Part shown: positions 10,756 to 24,062 of the stretch, one piece after another
Numbering within the stretch: position 1 is the stretch's first letter
Layout of the letters: each line of letters starts with the position of its first letter
NCBI GenBank assembly: GCA_013396525.1
Contig: VWYX01001235.1
Location: forward strand, 38,040 to 102,039
Direction of reading: 5' to 3'
From: Chaetorhynchus papuensis
Taxonomy: Eukaryota; Chordata; Aves; Passeriformes; Rhipiduridae
Length of the DNA: 64,000 nt
Position numbers and translations under genes: made by a program
The notes under the pieces: model-generated
Database searches by the model: none
Told to the model about the DNA's origin: nothing
The model's input: only the letters and a program-made list of their open reading frames with translations

Positions 10756-13700
10756 GGTAAGGTATAATGAATTATTTAATTAAATTATTCTGTGGGAGTA
10801 TGGTCTGAAACAAAGAGTTGTAATTTTGAGTCTGTCTGTAGTTTTAGATGTCCAATGTAAAAATGCTGCTCCTCCAATGGAGGAATGAAATATATTCACG
10901 GTACACAAAGCCTTATAATGAGTTAATAGGAACCCAGGATTGTATGCCCGGTGTTACGTCAAATAATTGCTTTGTTATTGGTACACTATATTTTCCTTGG
11001 ACTTCATGGAGCTGAAAGACTTAATAACTGTAACAAACCTTAACTTGACAGCTATATACCAAATGTTATTGCTACTACTGTTTATATTTCAAAGAAGAAG
11101 CTTTATGTGTTCAAAGCTACTGGAATGTACTTTGGGGAATGAGATTCGTGTGGTCAAATCTGCCATAATGCTACACCTTCTTGCAGACGTGCACTTCAAG
11201 TCTCTGGAGGGTCCCTTTAATTTCTGCTAATAGACCTTGTTCAAATACTCCATGCCATTATAAGGATGTATCAGATGCAGTGTACCAAATCTTGATGGAA
11301 TCTTTACCCTGAGGCTTGGGGAGCGGGAATTCAAACACTCCTTTGTTAAGAAAAATTTTAATTTTTATGGGAAATGGTCTTTATGCTTGAAAATTTTGAA
11401 AAGCTAAGGATCAAGAAAGATATTTCACTGCATAATGTCGTCACAGGAAAGCTACTCAGATAAGCCATTTGCAACCTGGTTTTGCATGCACTTGACATCT
11501 TTCTTTGTGTAGTCTCAAAAACCTGACTGAGTTCTAGCAGTGGACAATGGACATGAACCCTCTCTGTTTGTGGGTATGTATATACAATGTTATCAGCCAT
11601 CTGACATAGCACCAGTGAATAACTAGCGTTTTCAATGCAAGAAGAAAGATGTTCCTTTAATCAGAGTTTAATCTCATGAGAGTAACTTTCTCATTATTGT
11701 AACAACAGTAGTCTTTTAGTTGCACACTTCAGTGATTCTGAGAATGGAAAGCAATTCATGGCCAAGCTAGAGGTGAGCAAAGTAAAACCCATAAAGAGTT
11801 TATGCGAGAGTATGTGAAAAATTGCATATCTAGCTATTTCTACTCTGCCAGTTATATCACTATTTTAGTGATAATAATCACTGCGGTAATCAGTATTAAT
11901 TATCCCAAGTACTGCCAAGTTAGGAAACTCTTGGTGTTATTGCAAAGAAAGATGAAACATGAAAACAAATTTGAAAAGAAAAAAGTCCTCAGAACCTAGC
12001 TTTTTTATTCTTCCTCCAGCTCCTTTTCTACTTCTCACATGTACAAGTCACTAATTAGAGCATCTCATTAACGGGAGACTCCTGCTCAGTAAATTTTTCA
12101 ATATTGCATAGGGGTTTGCAAAACATCCATATCAGATAAAAGTTTGCCTGTTTTTGCAAAATATGTTAATCTGTTCTATCTGCATTATATAAAGTCCTGC
12201 TCATAGGTAGCAAAAATGACTTCAACTTTTAAGACTGAAACAATATGTATAATTAAGAATTGTGAAGAAAAAGCATAGGCATGAAAAACCTTTAGGCAAA
12301 GCTACCTCCAAAATCTCGCAAAGTAGGAATATAGGTGACCTATGGCAGAAAGGTAGTTCTGCTTCTCTATCTAGAGATAGAATTTGATGGGAAACTCTGG
12401 GTACTCTTGGATTCTTCAAGAGTGTTCTGGCCCTGCACAGTACATTCCCCTGTGTTTAGCCACTGTTTAGGGAATAGATTTTCCAAGTTGGTTAAAGACA
12501 TAAATAATCAAAAAGCACAACCCTGAAAACTAGCTGCAACTTCCTACTTGGGAACTAATTTCCATTGTGCAGATTTTTGGTATGCATCTACTTTAATATC
12601 AGGTTTTAGGTCACTATTTGTCAGAGCCCCATGACACTGACATGTTGGTGCCATTCAGGTCTTCGCATCAGTTTTTCAGCAGGTTCTGAGCTACTGATAC
12701 AGGACTTTTCCCCACTCTGAAGCTGAGAAATCATATGATGGTTGCAAGCAATGTTTAAAAACAAGCTGACACAGAAAGGATGTGGGATGGGATGAAAAAG
12801 ACACATTTGTGGAAATGTCTCCTTTGGCAGCATTTGCCTCTCAGTCTCTCTGCTCTCTAGCTCAGAGTTCTTCATTACTCCTGTTATGGAAGTTGATGTC
12901 TAATTCTAGGGAGCAGATGCGCTGCACAGACCTCTGCTCCCAAGCCCTTCATGCAGCACACATGCCTGGGAAAGGTGCCAGCACATTACAGCAGCTTCCC
13001 CATGCTGGGAAACCGAGCTCAGCATCTACCGAGGATAGGAGGATGGTGAAAGCAGTAGTTATCGCTATAAGGGGGATATTATGCACGTCTATAAGAGGTC
13101 TCATATGCCCAAATTGTAGGCAAGATCCAGGCAAAATTTGCCAGTAAAATCCCTCAATTTTTAACTCTATCCACTAAGGTTGCACTTATTACTTGAAATA
13201 AACCAAACCAAAACACCCAACCTCCAAACCTTCATATTTAAAAACCCAGGGGAAATGATGAGCAACAAACAGTATATGACACTGGAGGGAATTTTTTTGT
13301 CTTAAACGGAGTTGCTCTTCCATTTGACTGCTGGACTAAATCCCTTTCATCTGGGACAAGTGTTCCTGTAGTGACAGAAACTGAAGTCCAGATATTGTAT
13401 TTTGATCCTAGAGGTTTGAAAATCAAAAGAAGGTAGTACATCAACTATTTTTAAGATCCTCTTTTGTTCTTTACAGTGTTAATACAATTGGCTTTTTTTT
13501 TTTTTCACACAGTAGTGGGCTATCTTTTCTCTTTCTTTCTTATTTTCTATCTGCATTTGTGTATTATAAAAGTTGCTCCACAGCCCATATTCCTCAAATA
13601 AGTATCTAAAACAAAGTATGAAAGGGAAACAGCCATTGAAGTGACCTAATGTGCTACAGTCACATAAATAGATGACAGGTTTTAAATCTGGGAAATGCAG

Positions 13701-16399
13701 TCTGTTATTCTTCTTTCTAGTCCAGTATTTTGTTGTCTGACTTTTCCGAGTGTTTATTTCTGTAGCATAATTATTGTTCTGACGGTTTTTTTTCTGCTCT
13801 CCATTTTTTTCTGAAACAGTAATTATCACTTCAGGGAGGATGGTGAGAAATGCACAACTCCTTCTTAAGAATAATTCTCACCCACTGTAAACTACACTAA
13901 TCAGTTTATATCAACTATTACAAATTTAAAAGAGACACATTTCTAGCTCAGTTGTTTATACTTTGGAAACTTTTTACCTTTGTACTCTAATAATGCTCCT
14001 CTTGATTAATTTTACAAGATTAGCTTCATTTTACGACATTTGACTTCCAGCTAATAAAGCAAGCAATTTCTTAGGGGTTGCTTTTGACTCTAAGTTAATT
14101 TGGTTTCATGTCATCTGAGAATTTTGAAGCATACCAGTTTTTAGAATATATTTTAAAAGTCAGAAGTAATATGATCTCTGGTCTGGAGTCTGTGCTCATA
14201 GGTTTTTAGAAAAACTTCTCTGTAATAATGCATGGAGGAACGGTTCTCTGCTACTGTGCAAAGGAACTCTGATTTACCCTACTCTGCAATAAACTGTTGA
14301 ACTAATTGAAGGATAAAATCCATAATTAATCCTTTTTTATTTTATTAAGTTTCTTTTTATAGTCTCTTTCACAGTTGCATTGTCGTCGACTCTAAGCTTA
14401 TGTTGCACTGAGGCAAATTTTGTGCTAGGATAATGATTCTGTATTAATAAGAAACTACTTATCCCACATAAGTATCAATTCTATAATTGTATTAAAATGT
14501 GGGTAAAGAGAAACCAGATAAACACCAAGCAAAAAATTTTGCCAGTGCTTGTCACATTTCCTGTTGTGCTGATGATGTTATTTCACTGGTTGACAGAGAA
14601 CTAGATTTTTGTGAGTGTGTTTTACTCTTTGGGAGAAAAGGGTAATTCATTCTGGAATTGCTGCTGATCAGTCCTAAGGAGTTTTTCAATTTTTATTTTC
14701 ATCTGGTGATAGTTCTGACAAAATTCTCTGTCGTGGGTGCACGATATGGTTCATGCAGAACCATGAGGTATTTATTTCCTGAAAATTAACTCAAGATGAC
14801 AGGCAAATGGTCCAGGTATTTTCCCATTTGGTCGACAGCTATCAAGGAATGCTACAGGTATGTAACCACACAAAGATGAGCTGGATTTCCCTTGGAAAGT
14901 TCTTCAAGGCAATATGCTAGCTATGAAAAACCCTACAGTTGCATAAATTTCTCTTCTTTCTATATTAATCTTTCAGTCATCACTGTGAAGCCTTACAATG
15001 GAGTTTTGTATTATATAGGGCTAAGCACCAGGACATAAAAGCATTTAGTATGAGGCTGTTACCACTGAGGCTCCAAAGTAAAACTATTTGATTCTAGTTT
15101 TTCTCTAAGTCTCTGTTATTCAATATGCACTCTTTGCTCAATACTTTTTAGTGCTTTAACTCCTCTAGGCTTCTGCCTTTCTCCCTGCACTTAATTACCA
15201 ACGCTTGAGTTTCTCAGAGAAGAAACCTGTCTCCATGTAAATAATTCACCAAAACATTTATGAGCCAAATCTCTATGCTCCATCTTAAATAATCACTGAA
15301 ATAGGGAAGTGCTTTATATAGCTGGCTGGATAATTTGCCTTTTTAGCTATCATTTTATTGATTCCTTTCTTAAAAAGTAGTGTAGATAGACGTAACTTGA
15401 TGTGTTAGAGCAATTTTGGCTAAAAAAGGGAAGCAGAAGTAGTTTGAAATGAAGCGGTAATTCAATGCACAAGTTTTATACATATTTAAATCATTTTAAT
15501 ATGATTAGAAATTTCAGTTTTATTATAAAAAATAATATAACTGCTTACCCCACAAGCATTTTCTTTTTAATTATTCATGCATCCTCTCTCTTTGCTCTTT
15601 TCTATTTGTGTGGGAAGTTGGGTGCTTGTCGGATTTTCTTATACTCAGAATAGCTTTCTGGATTCCTGTAGCATATATTATGCATTAGCTGAAAATGTAG
15701 CTTCTGTGGCTAGTCAAGGTCTCTTAAGAATAAATTAAACTACTCCTAAGACTCAAGATAAGCAGTCTGGATATGAATAGTCGGAAATGTTTGGGCTGCT
15801 TTGATTTTGGTTAGAACCATCCACATTATGAAATTCTGACTACTGAAACTGCTGATACAGTAAAGTTTCACTTGTGCCAGTTTTATTGTTGCTTTATGCC
15901 AAATTGCCATCTCTTAGAGGCGGAGAAGCTCCTCTTAACATTCTGTCCAGTACGACTGAAGGAGTCATCTGAATACTTCAGGTGTTCATCAGTTTCTTTA
16001 CTGTGATAAATAACCTGTTGTGTTCTAAAAACACTCGCAAGTGAAATCAATTTCAGCTCTTACATGTGCCATGTCGTATAAAAAGGATTTCAAAGAAAGA
16101 GGATCAACATTTATAGATGTTTTAAAGATTTAAACTGATATTCAGTTTTATTCGCCAGTAAATCCTATTAGTATATCTTTCCCCCTTTTTTTTAAATCCT
16201 AACAGACAAGTTTCTATTCCTGCAGAGAAAGAAAACCTATACCTGAGAAATATAACTATGCTTGAAGGAAAAATAATTCTTTGAGTTTTGTAAAGGTTCC
16301 ATTCTGGTCCATGCAAAAAACAAGCAAAATCTCTGAAGTCTGTGGTTAATGCAGTATAAGTAAGAAGCTCTAAAAAAAAAAAAAGAGAGAGATAATTTT
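10756..16399. other. AT-rich non-coding stretch, no gene seen
   Basis: Nothing coding is recognised. A slightly GC-richer patch at about 12,780-13,100 is open on both strands for 61 to 121 codons, but the translations have no recognisable domain and no credible splice structure. A short A/C-rich tract lies at about 13,200-13,235, the mirror image of the T/G islands seen elsewhere. The remainder is unique-looking AT-rich sequence. Confidence 0.55.
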
Positions 16400-16439
16400 T
16401 AAGATATTCACACCTTTTTAAAAGGGTGTGAATATCTTA
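16400..16439. repeat. Near-perfect 40-base inverted repeat (hairpin)
   Basis: The left arm TAAGATATTCACACC (16,400-16,414) is exactly the reverse complement of the right arm GGTGTGAATATCTTA (16,425-16,439). The ten central bases TTTTTAAAAG continue the pairing almost to the centre. The result is a long uninterrupted stem with almost no loop, which would form a cruciform or RNA hairpin. It is not flanked by recognisable transposon ends or by a coding region. It could be the relic of a small palindromic mobile element or a chance product of a fold-back replication error. Confidence 0.9.
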
Positions 16440-19400
16440 CAAAACTGGAGACACTAAGATGCAGTTTTTGATTGTAAGTAAGGACTAAGAAATCCACGAC
16501 TCTCATTCCTGGCTTAATCTTTCACTATGCCATTGTACTTACATTTATTTAAGGGCAAAAAATCAATGCTTCTAGAAAAGCATAGATGTTTGTACACCTG
16601 CACCTTCCTGGATAAACAGGAAGGTATTTTTGGTTGTGGAAGGAGAGAAAGGAAAATGCTTTTAATGAGATCTTTCAATGTTTTGAAACTAAATATAGAT
16701 CAAGCTTAGATTTTATTACATTGTCTGCAAGTCATCCAGCACAGTAAAATTAGAATGTTTGAATATTTATGTATGTCTGGGTCTCAATAATTTTTTCATG
16801 CAGCATAAATAAAGGATAAATATCAGAAAAGATGGTAGTTACAACTTGATCTTTCATGTATGAAAATGTGATTTTATAATAACTTTACATTCCAAGAATT
16901 TTTATTGTAGAAAAGAAATTTAATTTCTGCCTTAGCATTTCATTATTTCATAATTGGTTTTGTATATCTAGTAATTACAATATTAGAAAAATCATCATTT
17001 GAGAAGATATTATTATTTTTCTCTCTAAAAACAGGTTATTTTCCTTCAACCCCCTAAATGTTTCAGCAAATCATATGTCAATATAAATATATAACCTATA
17101 TGTCACTTTCCATTTTAAGAAGATTTATTTAAGTTTGAGTACAACCACTTTATCCTCAATGGTAGGCTGCTCACAAAAACTTCTATATGGATAAAGGTGT
17201 TACTTGCTACTGAAGAAGGCTGAAACAAAAGTGACCCTTGGCTAATTTGGACCAAATACGACGTGTAAAAACAGCATCACATTTTCATATCTGAACACAC
17301 AGATGGCCTATGGAAACTATTTTGCAGGGATAGAAAAACATGACAAACACTGATGCAGATCCAGGGTATTCAGTTACATAAAACACGAATATGACATGAT
17401 TTTGCCAATTGGTACAAGAGAGAGGAGCGGGAGAATTTAATTTATTTTTCAAATGTTTTTTTCTTGATATATTGGGCAGTTGCATCTGTAAACTCTCCAC
17501 TTTGTCTACCTAGACATTCTTGTCTTTATTTCCTCATAGATATGTGCCAATGTCTCTTTAGAGGGCCATAAATGGCTCCAAGCTCCAAGTAGGGTCCAGG
17601 GAGTTCCCAAGGCATCCTGCAATGGCAGGGGTTCATGCTGCCCTGGACCTGAAAATCCTCATAGACAAACTCACTTTTGATTTCCCAGTTCTATGTGCAA
17701 GTCTTTTGGGGTTTTCAGATACTGGAAGAAGTAGTCTCTTTCTCCATTTTTTAGGGGAGGGAGGGAGAGGATTGGAAAGGAGCAAAGACAATTCTTTATT
17801 GTTTTCTGCATGGAAAACTGCAAGTTTTTTATGATTTTAGCTAGTGTATCTGAATAAGAAGTTGCAGAAAAATTCGGACCTTTTTTCAGACTTTATAATG
17901 TATTCTAACAAGCCCAAAAATTAGTAACTAGCTAGACAGAGACATATACTTTTTTTATTTTTTCCCCAATCATGAATTACTGACAGAGAGAAATCCAAGG
18001 CCTGAACCATTCTAAAGCTGAGCCTCATTGAGAAACTCAGTCATGGTTTGCAGTAGAGTCATTACATGAGAAGACTTTTTTTTGCAGAAACCCTGTGCTT
18101 TTCCTTTCTTTATATGCTACTGAATTTCTGTGAATTCGCTATAGCTCTGCTGAAGCCATATGCCCAGTGTTTGGCAAATTAATAGATTGTATTACCTGTT
18201 AAAAAGATTATCCAGGGTAGTGGTGGGAGCCTGCCAAGGTACTTCTCCATCTCTGTCAATCACACGTAGTCTTTGCCTACCATCTTCACACTGAGAGTTA
18301 TGTTATGGTTGTTGAGCTTCTGGAAATAATATTTTCTATTTTAAATGTTTTCAGAAAAGAGGATGTTAATTGGCTCTTCACTGAGTCCCATATGGTTGTT
18401 GCTGTATGCTACCCCACAATGATTAAGGGAAAGACTAGGGTGTCATTACCAAATCCATATCAACTTTTTCAACCAACTTTTACACACTGGTGGTCCTTGA
18501 TTCATTACAGTAATGCAATAATTAGTGTTCTTACAGCAAAAGGAAAAAAGAAAAACATGCTGGTGACTGCAACTGCCATGTATCACGTGGTAAACCATCT
18601 CATAAACAGGTCATTGAGAACTTTTATTTGCCCAGTGTATTCAGGACACAAGCTAACTTGACAACACTGACTAAATAATTAATCTTGCCTTTTTATGAAG
18701 TAGTTTCTAAAATAATAAATTGCTAGAGCTTAGTAAGTTACTGAACTCTCTTTCCTCAAGGTATTTGTGGGTTTGAAACAGTCTCCTACTTCTGCATCCC
18801 TCAGCAGTGACAGGCACAGAGTGCTGCCACTCTGTGTAGATGTGCACGCTTTTCGCTTCACCCATTATCCAGCAGAGGGTATTAATATAATCCTACCTTT
18901 CATTTCAAAATCCATAAGCATATAGCAAAAAGAATTATTCTGTTATAGAGTCTATTAGCATCATGTTACCTAGCTGCTGTTAGGGCTCTTTGTGACATTT
19001 CCTAAATACTCATAAGTAGTCTCACTTTGGCTATGAGCAGAAAGACCTGGTGCTGTGAAATGATGATACCTGTGGAAACTGCTAGAGGAAAATTGCAAGG
19101 ACAGCTCATCTGTGGGAAGGAAAAAGGCTGTGTTCTTAACAGTTGTGATTTTCCAACACATGCCTGAAGCTTTTGTGCTCTGCTGAGTAACAGCTTCTAC
19201 TGCGTTTCTGTGCTGCTTTTGGTTAAACCATCCCTGCTCTTGGTTAAAATTGAGTATGTAGAAAATAGGACCAACAGTTAGCAAAAGGCCACAGGCTAAG
19301 TTCTTTCTCATTTCTTATGAAAGTCTACTTCTTCCAGTTTGAAAGAGGGGGCAAAAATGATAAATGTTGGATTCATTATTTTCATAATTCAGAAATTCCA

Positions 19401-20469
19401 ATGTATTCACTTTGAATATCGATTGAGGAAAGATCACAAAATTTTACCCAGCATGCAGAATTGAAAAAAGACTGAAATAGTGGGTCTCACTAAGTCTTCA
19501 TTCCAGTATATCCTCTCACCTGCAATTGTGGGCTGTGGCAGTAACTGATGTGCCTAAAGCATCCTATGTGCACTATTGGAACAACTGAGGCAGTGTAACC
19601 TCTTTGGCATGGAGATTGAAAGGACTGCCACATTACATTGAATCTGACATGACCTAGTCCATTTTAGCTGGAGAAACTGAAGTCCTCCTTCCTCCCTCCC
19701 TGTTGCCAACCTGTGAAAAACCCCAAAATTCAAAGGGAACAGGGTATATTAGTGAGAGCTCATAGTAGTTATTTTTTTTCCTTGAAGATGTCATGGTAGT
19801 TTGGCAAGGTTTATATTCAGGTTTAGGAGAAATTGTTAGAGAATATGATTAGCAGAATATGGGAAATGTCTCATACAATATCAATTTTCCAAGTAAGTTA
19901 AATCAGTCAGGGCTCTTTTCTAGCTATTTATCTTATTTTAAATTTTTTCTTGGAAGCACGAAAGTTGCAGCTTAACAAAGGAAGAATTTCCTAAGTGGCC
20001 AGGAGAGATGATTTTTTTTTCTTCTCTCTGCAAGAAAATGCCTGCTAGAAAAAAGGGCAACCCAACCTGATGGGTTTTATTTTCTCATTTGAACAGTCCT
20101 TTCCAGATTCTTTACAGCCTATCAGAGATTTCTGGAAGATGTTTTGGTTATGCAAACTTGAGGCTGTGTTAGTAATAGATGACTATAAAGGACCAAGAAA
20201 GCTGGCTAAAGAAATCTGTGCAGTAATTTTAACTGCAAGAAAATCTTAACCATGAAGACTTGGATTTGACTAGACTGGCCTAGGGTCACTTATTAGCAGG
20301 AACGCTAATAAGCAAGTTTGCTCCAGAAGAAGCCAGAAAAATATGGATTAATATTTATGCTTGCCCAGCATCAGCCATTAAAAGAAAGAAATGAACCTTA
20401 CACTCTGAAAACATGTTGAGCCTTCACCACAAATTGAAATGGATACTAAATGGAGTTTGCAGAGCTTAT
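16440..20469. other. AT-rich non-coding stretch, no gene seen
   Basis: No gene is recognised. The longest open frames are 118 codons (18,305-18,661, plus) and 113 codons (18,970-19,311, minus). Neither shows a domain, signal peptide or convincing splice sites. A G-rich run (ggggagggaggg) lies at about 17,754-17,765. A weak MIR-core-like block, cattttagctggagaaactga, lies at about 19,660-19,680. Confidence 0.5.
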
Positions 20470-20575
20470 CATTTATTTAGTGCTGGAGGTGTTCACGGTA
20501 CATTACAGACATGTAAGAAGACAAGGTCCTTGCCCTAAGGAGCTTGCAATTCAAGTTAGATAGTAACAGATAATA
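20470..20575 (+). repeat. L2-like LINE tail fossil
   Basis: The run acaaggtccttgccctaagg, followed by agcttgcaattcaagttaga and a downstream aataaata, resembles the 3' end of ancient L2-type LINEs. In those tails a phrase like GGTCCCTGCCCTCATGGAGC is followed by TTACAGTCTA. Only the tail is visible and it is diverged. L2 relics are known in bird genomes at low density. A CR1/L3-like tail is an alternative. Confidence 0.5.
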
Positions 20576-22139
20576 AATATAGACTCTGTAGTGAATGAGA
20601 GAAAAAGAAAGACAGGATCACAGATTAAAAAAAAAAGGATAGTGCCCTCAGGAGAATACTTTTTATAGAGGATTTATTTTTTTTGGTCAGGGTTGTGTGT
20701 GCATGTTGGAGTCTTTCACATATTTCTTGACAGTTTATGAGCTGATTTTTTTACCTTATTATTTTAGGCTTTTAAAATATCCAGATCTGAGTATCAAATA
20801 AATCATAACGCCAGTATGCAGTAGAGTAAAATTATTTTATTTGTATATACATATTCGGGGCCAAAAATACAAGACAAAATTTGAAGCAACTTAGGAGGAA
20901 AACAAAAATCTTTTAATCATATATCTAAATTCCTTTTCTCCCTTTGAAAATACAGAAATATTGAATTCTTTTTCCGTTTGAGTTATTTCATAAATTCTTT
21001 AAGCTACAGAGTATTTTGTGTCTTACTTGCAATGAGATTCCTCTCCCTAATCCCATTTTGGTTATCTGTCATTTTTTGTGTGCAACTTTTTAAAAGTAGA
21101 AAAGAAAATTAAATGTAAGTTTATATTAGCTTGTGGAAAAACAGGCTAGAGCACTATTAATCAAATTTGTTACTAAAAATTAAGATTGGCTGTTAATGGA
21201 AAGCACATGAAAATAATGTCTGGTTAGGAAGGGTGAAAAACGTGCTGAGCCCTGGGTCAGAGGGAGGGGCTGGCAGCTGCACTACTGTCTCTGCCTGGTC
21301 AAGAGTCTTTGTCCCCTTCAGTAACTCTGCCTGGTCACAGAGCACATAAACAATCTGCTTGATATCACTGGTTGAGACAATGCAGACCTTTCCAAGAAAA
21401 GAATCACCACAATATTTTGCAGGTTTCAAAGATATTATTGCAAGAATCCATTATGCATTTCCATTATTAGTTACATTTTTATTATCATATGCTGCAATAG
21501 GTCATTAACCAATATTTTTCCACGTAATTTTTATGATGACTATCCCCTGATCTGCAGGCCCAGGAGTCAGCCATGCCTTGTTAAATGTTAGGAAAGCTGT
21601 GTTCGTAGACACAGAGTTAAAGGATTTAGGCCGAAGACATATTGTCTGACTTTTGGGATAATTCAAGCTCTAGAATTAATCATTGCCTGAAATAGAATAT
21701 GGCACTTAAAAAAAAAACTCCCCCAAATTAATCACCTTCCACTCTTAATTTTCAAATTCTTAGTGATAGAAAGAGCCCAACAGTAGCTTTGGTAGTTCTT
21801 TTTGATGGTAAATGTCTCATAGTTTTGGTTAACTGACTTCTTGCTTTAAATTCCAACTCATTTGAAATGTGACTTTATTAACTTACAGTTCCCAGGGTAA
21901 ACTGAATGAATCTCATAATTTTTACCAAAAATTTTCTCTGATATATTTAGCAAATGCATTTCAAGACATATACAGGAATTTGCACTACTGAACAGATTCA
22001 CAGTCGTGAAATAGGCAAGTGGGCAAAGTTGTTACATTCTGTGAAGTTGACTAATAGCAGTAAATACTGAAACTGACTTCAAAACCTTGCAGGCAAGGCT
22101 CAGAATCCTGAGTCATCAAACAAAGAGAATGCAAAGCAA
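20576..22139. other. AT-rich non-coding stretch, nothing recognised
   Basis: No gene or assignable repeat is seen. There is a minus-strand open frame of 78 codons at 21,193-21,429 without recognisable features. Confidence 0.55.
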
Positions 22140-22569
22140 TGTACATGGGACAGCAGGGGGAGAAAGTACCAAGCCTTCACACATAAATACAGACCTGAGA
22201 CGCAGCATTCACGCTGGGCAAGGACTTCACATACAAGATGGAGAGATGCAAAGACGTTTATTGCACAGTTTCGATTATCTAAATACTAGTCCAGAAACAG
22301 GATATAACCTCATATAAACAGGAAGAATAAATCCCAGGATTTCACCCAGTCACCTGGAGTATTCCCTAGATATTACCTATTATGTTAAGGAGTAAATAAT
22401 ACCATATAAGGCCACTAACCACAATCTTCCCAGACAATTGGTCAAGAAGGACACTAACCCATAATCCTCTTTTCTAGCCCATCTCAGGTGACCTGGATGT
22501 GTTTCCATGGTTACCTTCGGGCCCAGGGAAGAGGCTTTTGTAGGCCTTCAGACCTGCTTTTCTATAACA
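22140..22569 (-). mobile_element. Probable LTR, family B (3' LTR of ERVL-like remnant)
   Basis: Read on the minus strand, the block starts TGTTATAGAAAAGCAGG at 22,569. A polyadenylation signal AATAAA (plus-strand TTTATT at 22,257-22,262) lies about 120 bases before a plausible end ACA at 22,140. Size (about 430 bases), signal position and TG/CA ends fit an LTR. It lies just downstream of the integrase remnant on the same strand, where the 3' LTR of that provirus should be. It is unrelated by eye to the family A LTRs. The inner boundary is uncertain, and no target-site duplication can be tested because the partner LTR is missing. Confidence 0.5.
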
Positions 22570-22949
22570 CCCATGGTGTAACTCTACACTGCGAGAGATC
22601 TTGAAGTGACCAGGAAAATCCTCTGAAAACATTTATTCAGTTTGATGATTGAAAAGACAAAACTAATGCTAGATTTTTCAGAAGAAATTTTGAACAAAAT
22701 GTAATTATTATGCCACTATATCTGTGGTGTTTCACATCTTGAAACTGTAGAATTTCTGTCACCATACTCAAAAGGATATAGCAGATAGAGGAAAGTAGGG
22801 AAAAGAGTTATTCATTTCATAAAACAGCAACTGTCTTTTTTAAAAGCAGAGGTTACAAAGCTCAGCACTCTTTATTCTGTAAAAAGGTGGTAAAGGTCTT
22901 TAAAAGCAAGGCTGTCACACCAAAATTGGAAAAAGTAACAGACACTACT
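22570..22949 (-). mobile_element. Decayed provirus DNA between integrase and LTR
   Basis: About 380 bases separate the recognisable integrase block from the probable 3' LTR. No open frame or motif of an envelope gene is seen, which fits ERVL-type elements, since these usually lack env. No clear polypurine tract is preserved next to the LTR. Assignment to the provirus rests on position alone. Confidence 0.4.
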
Positions 22950-23520
22950 TCTCAGAGCAAGTGAACTATTGGCAGCCAATAGTTTGAAGCAATAAGTTTA
23001 GAACAAGCTGTACTGTTCAACTTTGCCAGAGGCTGGTGCACAATAGGGAATATGACATATCCACTCAATACCCTCCTCTCTGGCCCAGGTATTATGAGGC
23101 TATTTTTGAGATGATATCCTTGTCTGACTCAATTCTTTCTGCTGTGTTGCCACAGGACTTGCTTTTCACGGCCCAGGATGGTGTTCCGGGCAGTAGCATG
23201 AGGCACAGGGTAGGTGTCCAACCATGCAGGGGTTATCTCCACCACTGTGAGCACGTAGCGCTTGCCTTGGTGTGTTTGATGTCACCAATCTGCCAGGCCT
23301 CCCCATACTTCTATAATTGACCATTGTCCCCCATACCACAGGGGCTTTACCTGCTTGGCCTGTTGGATTGCCACATACCTTTCACAGTTATCAATAACTG
23401 GGGGTGTAGTGTCCGTGGTTAAGTCCACCTCCTCAAGCATGAGCCCATCTGTAGGTTTAATCTCTTCCCTGATGACTTGAGACGTCATGAGCCCACCGAG
23501 CCAGAAACAATTCTTCACCC
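22950..23520 (-). pseudogene. Broken ERVL-like pol: integrase region
   Basis: Minus-strand translation gives retroviral integrase in pieces over several frames. The largest open piece (23,282-23,518) contains a CERYVAIQQAK-like zinc-finger end and the run PLWYGGQW, which I recognise from ERVL-type (class III) pol. Further along, RIESD carries a probable second catalytic Asp (codon at 23,122-23,124). A SGKVE run carries the probable catalytic Glu (codon at 23,016-23,018). These lie 106 bases apart, against 108 for a D-35-E spacing, so a net loss of two bases separates them. Stops and frame changes elsewhere rule out function. Reverse transcriptase, protease and gag are not recognisable upstream. 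This is an old, dead endogenous retrovirus. Confidence 0.7.
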
Positions 23521-24062
23521 TTATGCTGCTAGTCTTTAATTTCCTCTTTTAATTTCTGGAGATCCTTGGTCAGTCTTTCCACAGGCGAGAGACAGGCCTG
23601 TATCGGGGTGGAAATAATTTCTTCATGTAGCCAGGGTTTGGTCCCTGGAAATATCTGTCCTGACTCTAAACGTGTGGTAGACCGCACAGAGGAGAAATAG
23701 CAGGCATATCAACTCAGGAATGCTTTCTTTAACATCCAAAAGGGAATTCAGAAATTGTCAAAAGCTGATGTACCAGATCTACAGAAGGAGAAGAGGGTGT
23801 AAGGCTGGGACAAGTTATCCTTTTCCTCCCACAGCCTGGGTATGAATGAATCCCCAGATTACACAACCAAGGCCAGGACAGGCGAACACCACTGAATACA
23901 CATTCCAAGTGACCCTCATTGCCCTTGATGTTATTCATGTCATGAACTGGTGTCACATAGTACATCAACAAAGAAATCTTGATCTCTCTCCCTGTTTTGA
24001 CAAATATTACCACAAGAAGAACATACAGGAATATGTACAAGGCTAGGTACTACACCCACATG
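23521..24062 (-). mobile_element. Probable upstream part of the ERV remnant, unassigned
   Basis: The minus strand keeps readable fragments next to the integrase, including a charged stretch ending LTKDLQKLKEEIKD before a stop at about 23,550. It also has an open frame of 103 codons at 23,729-24,040. I do not recognise the domain. The plus strand is open for 66 codons at 23,846-24,046, likewise unidentified. The stretch is probably retroviral by position. The boundary between provirus and host DNA is not visible. Confidence 0.4.

Noticed and set aside
12782..13147. Plus-strand frame of 121 codons with overlapping minus-strand frames
   Set aside because: Open on both strands because of local base composition. 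The translation shows no domain or repeat.
18305..18661. Plus-strand frame of 118 codons
   Set aside because: No family recognised, no acceptor or donor sites of quality at the ends. Length is within chance in AT-rich DNA of this size.
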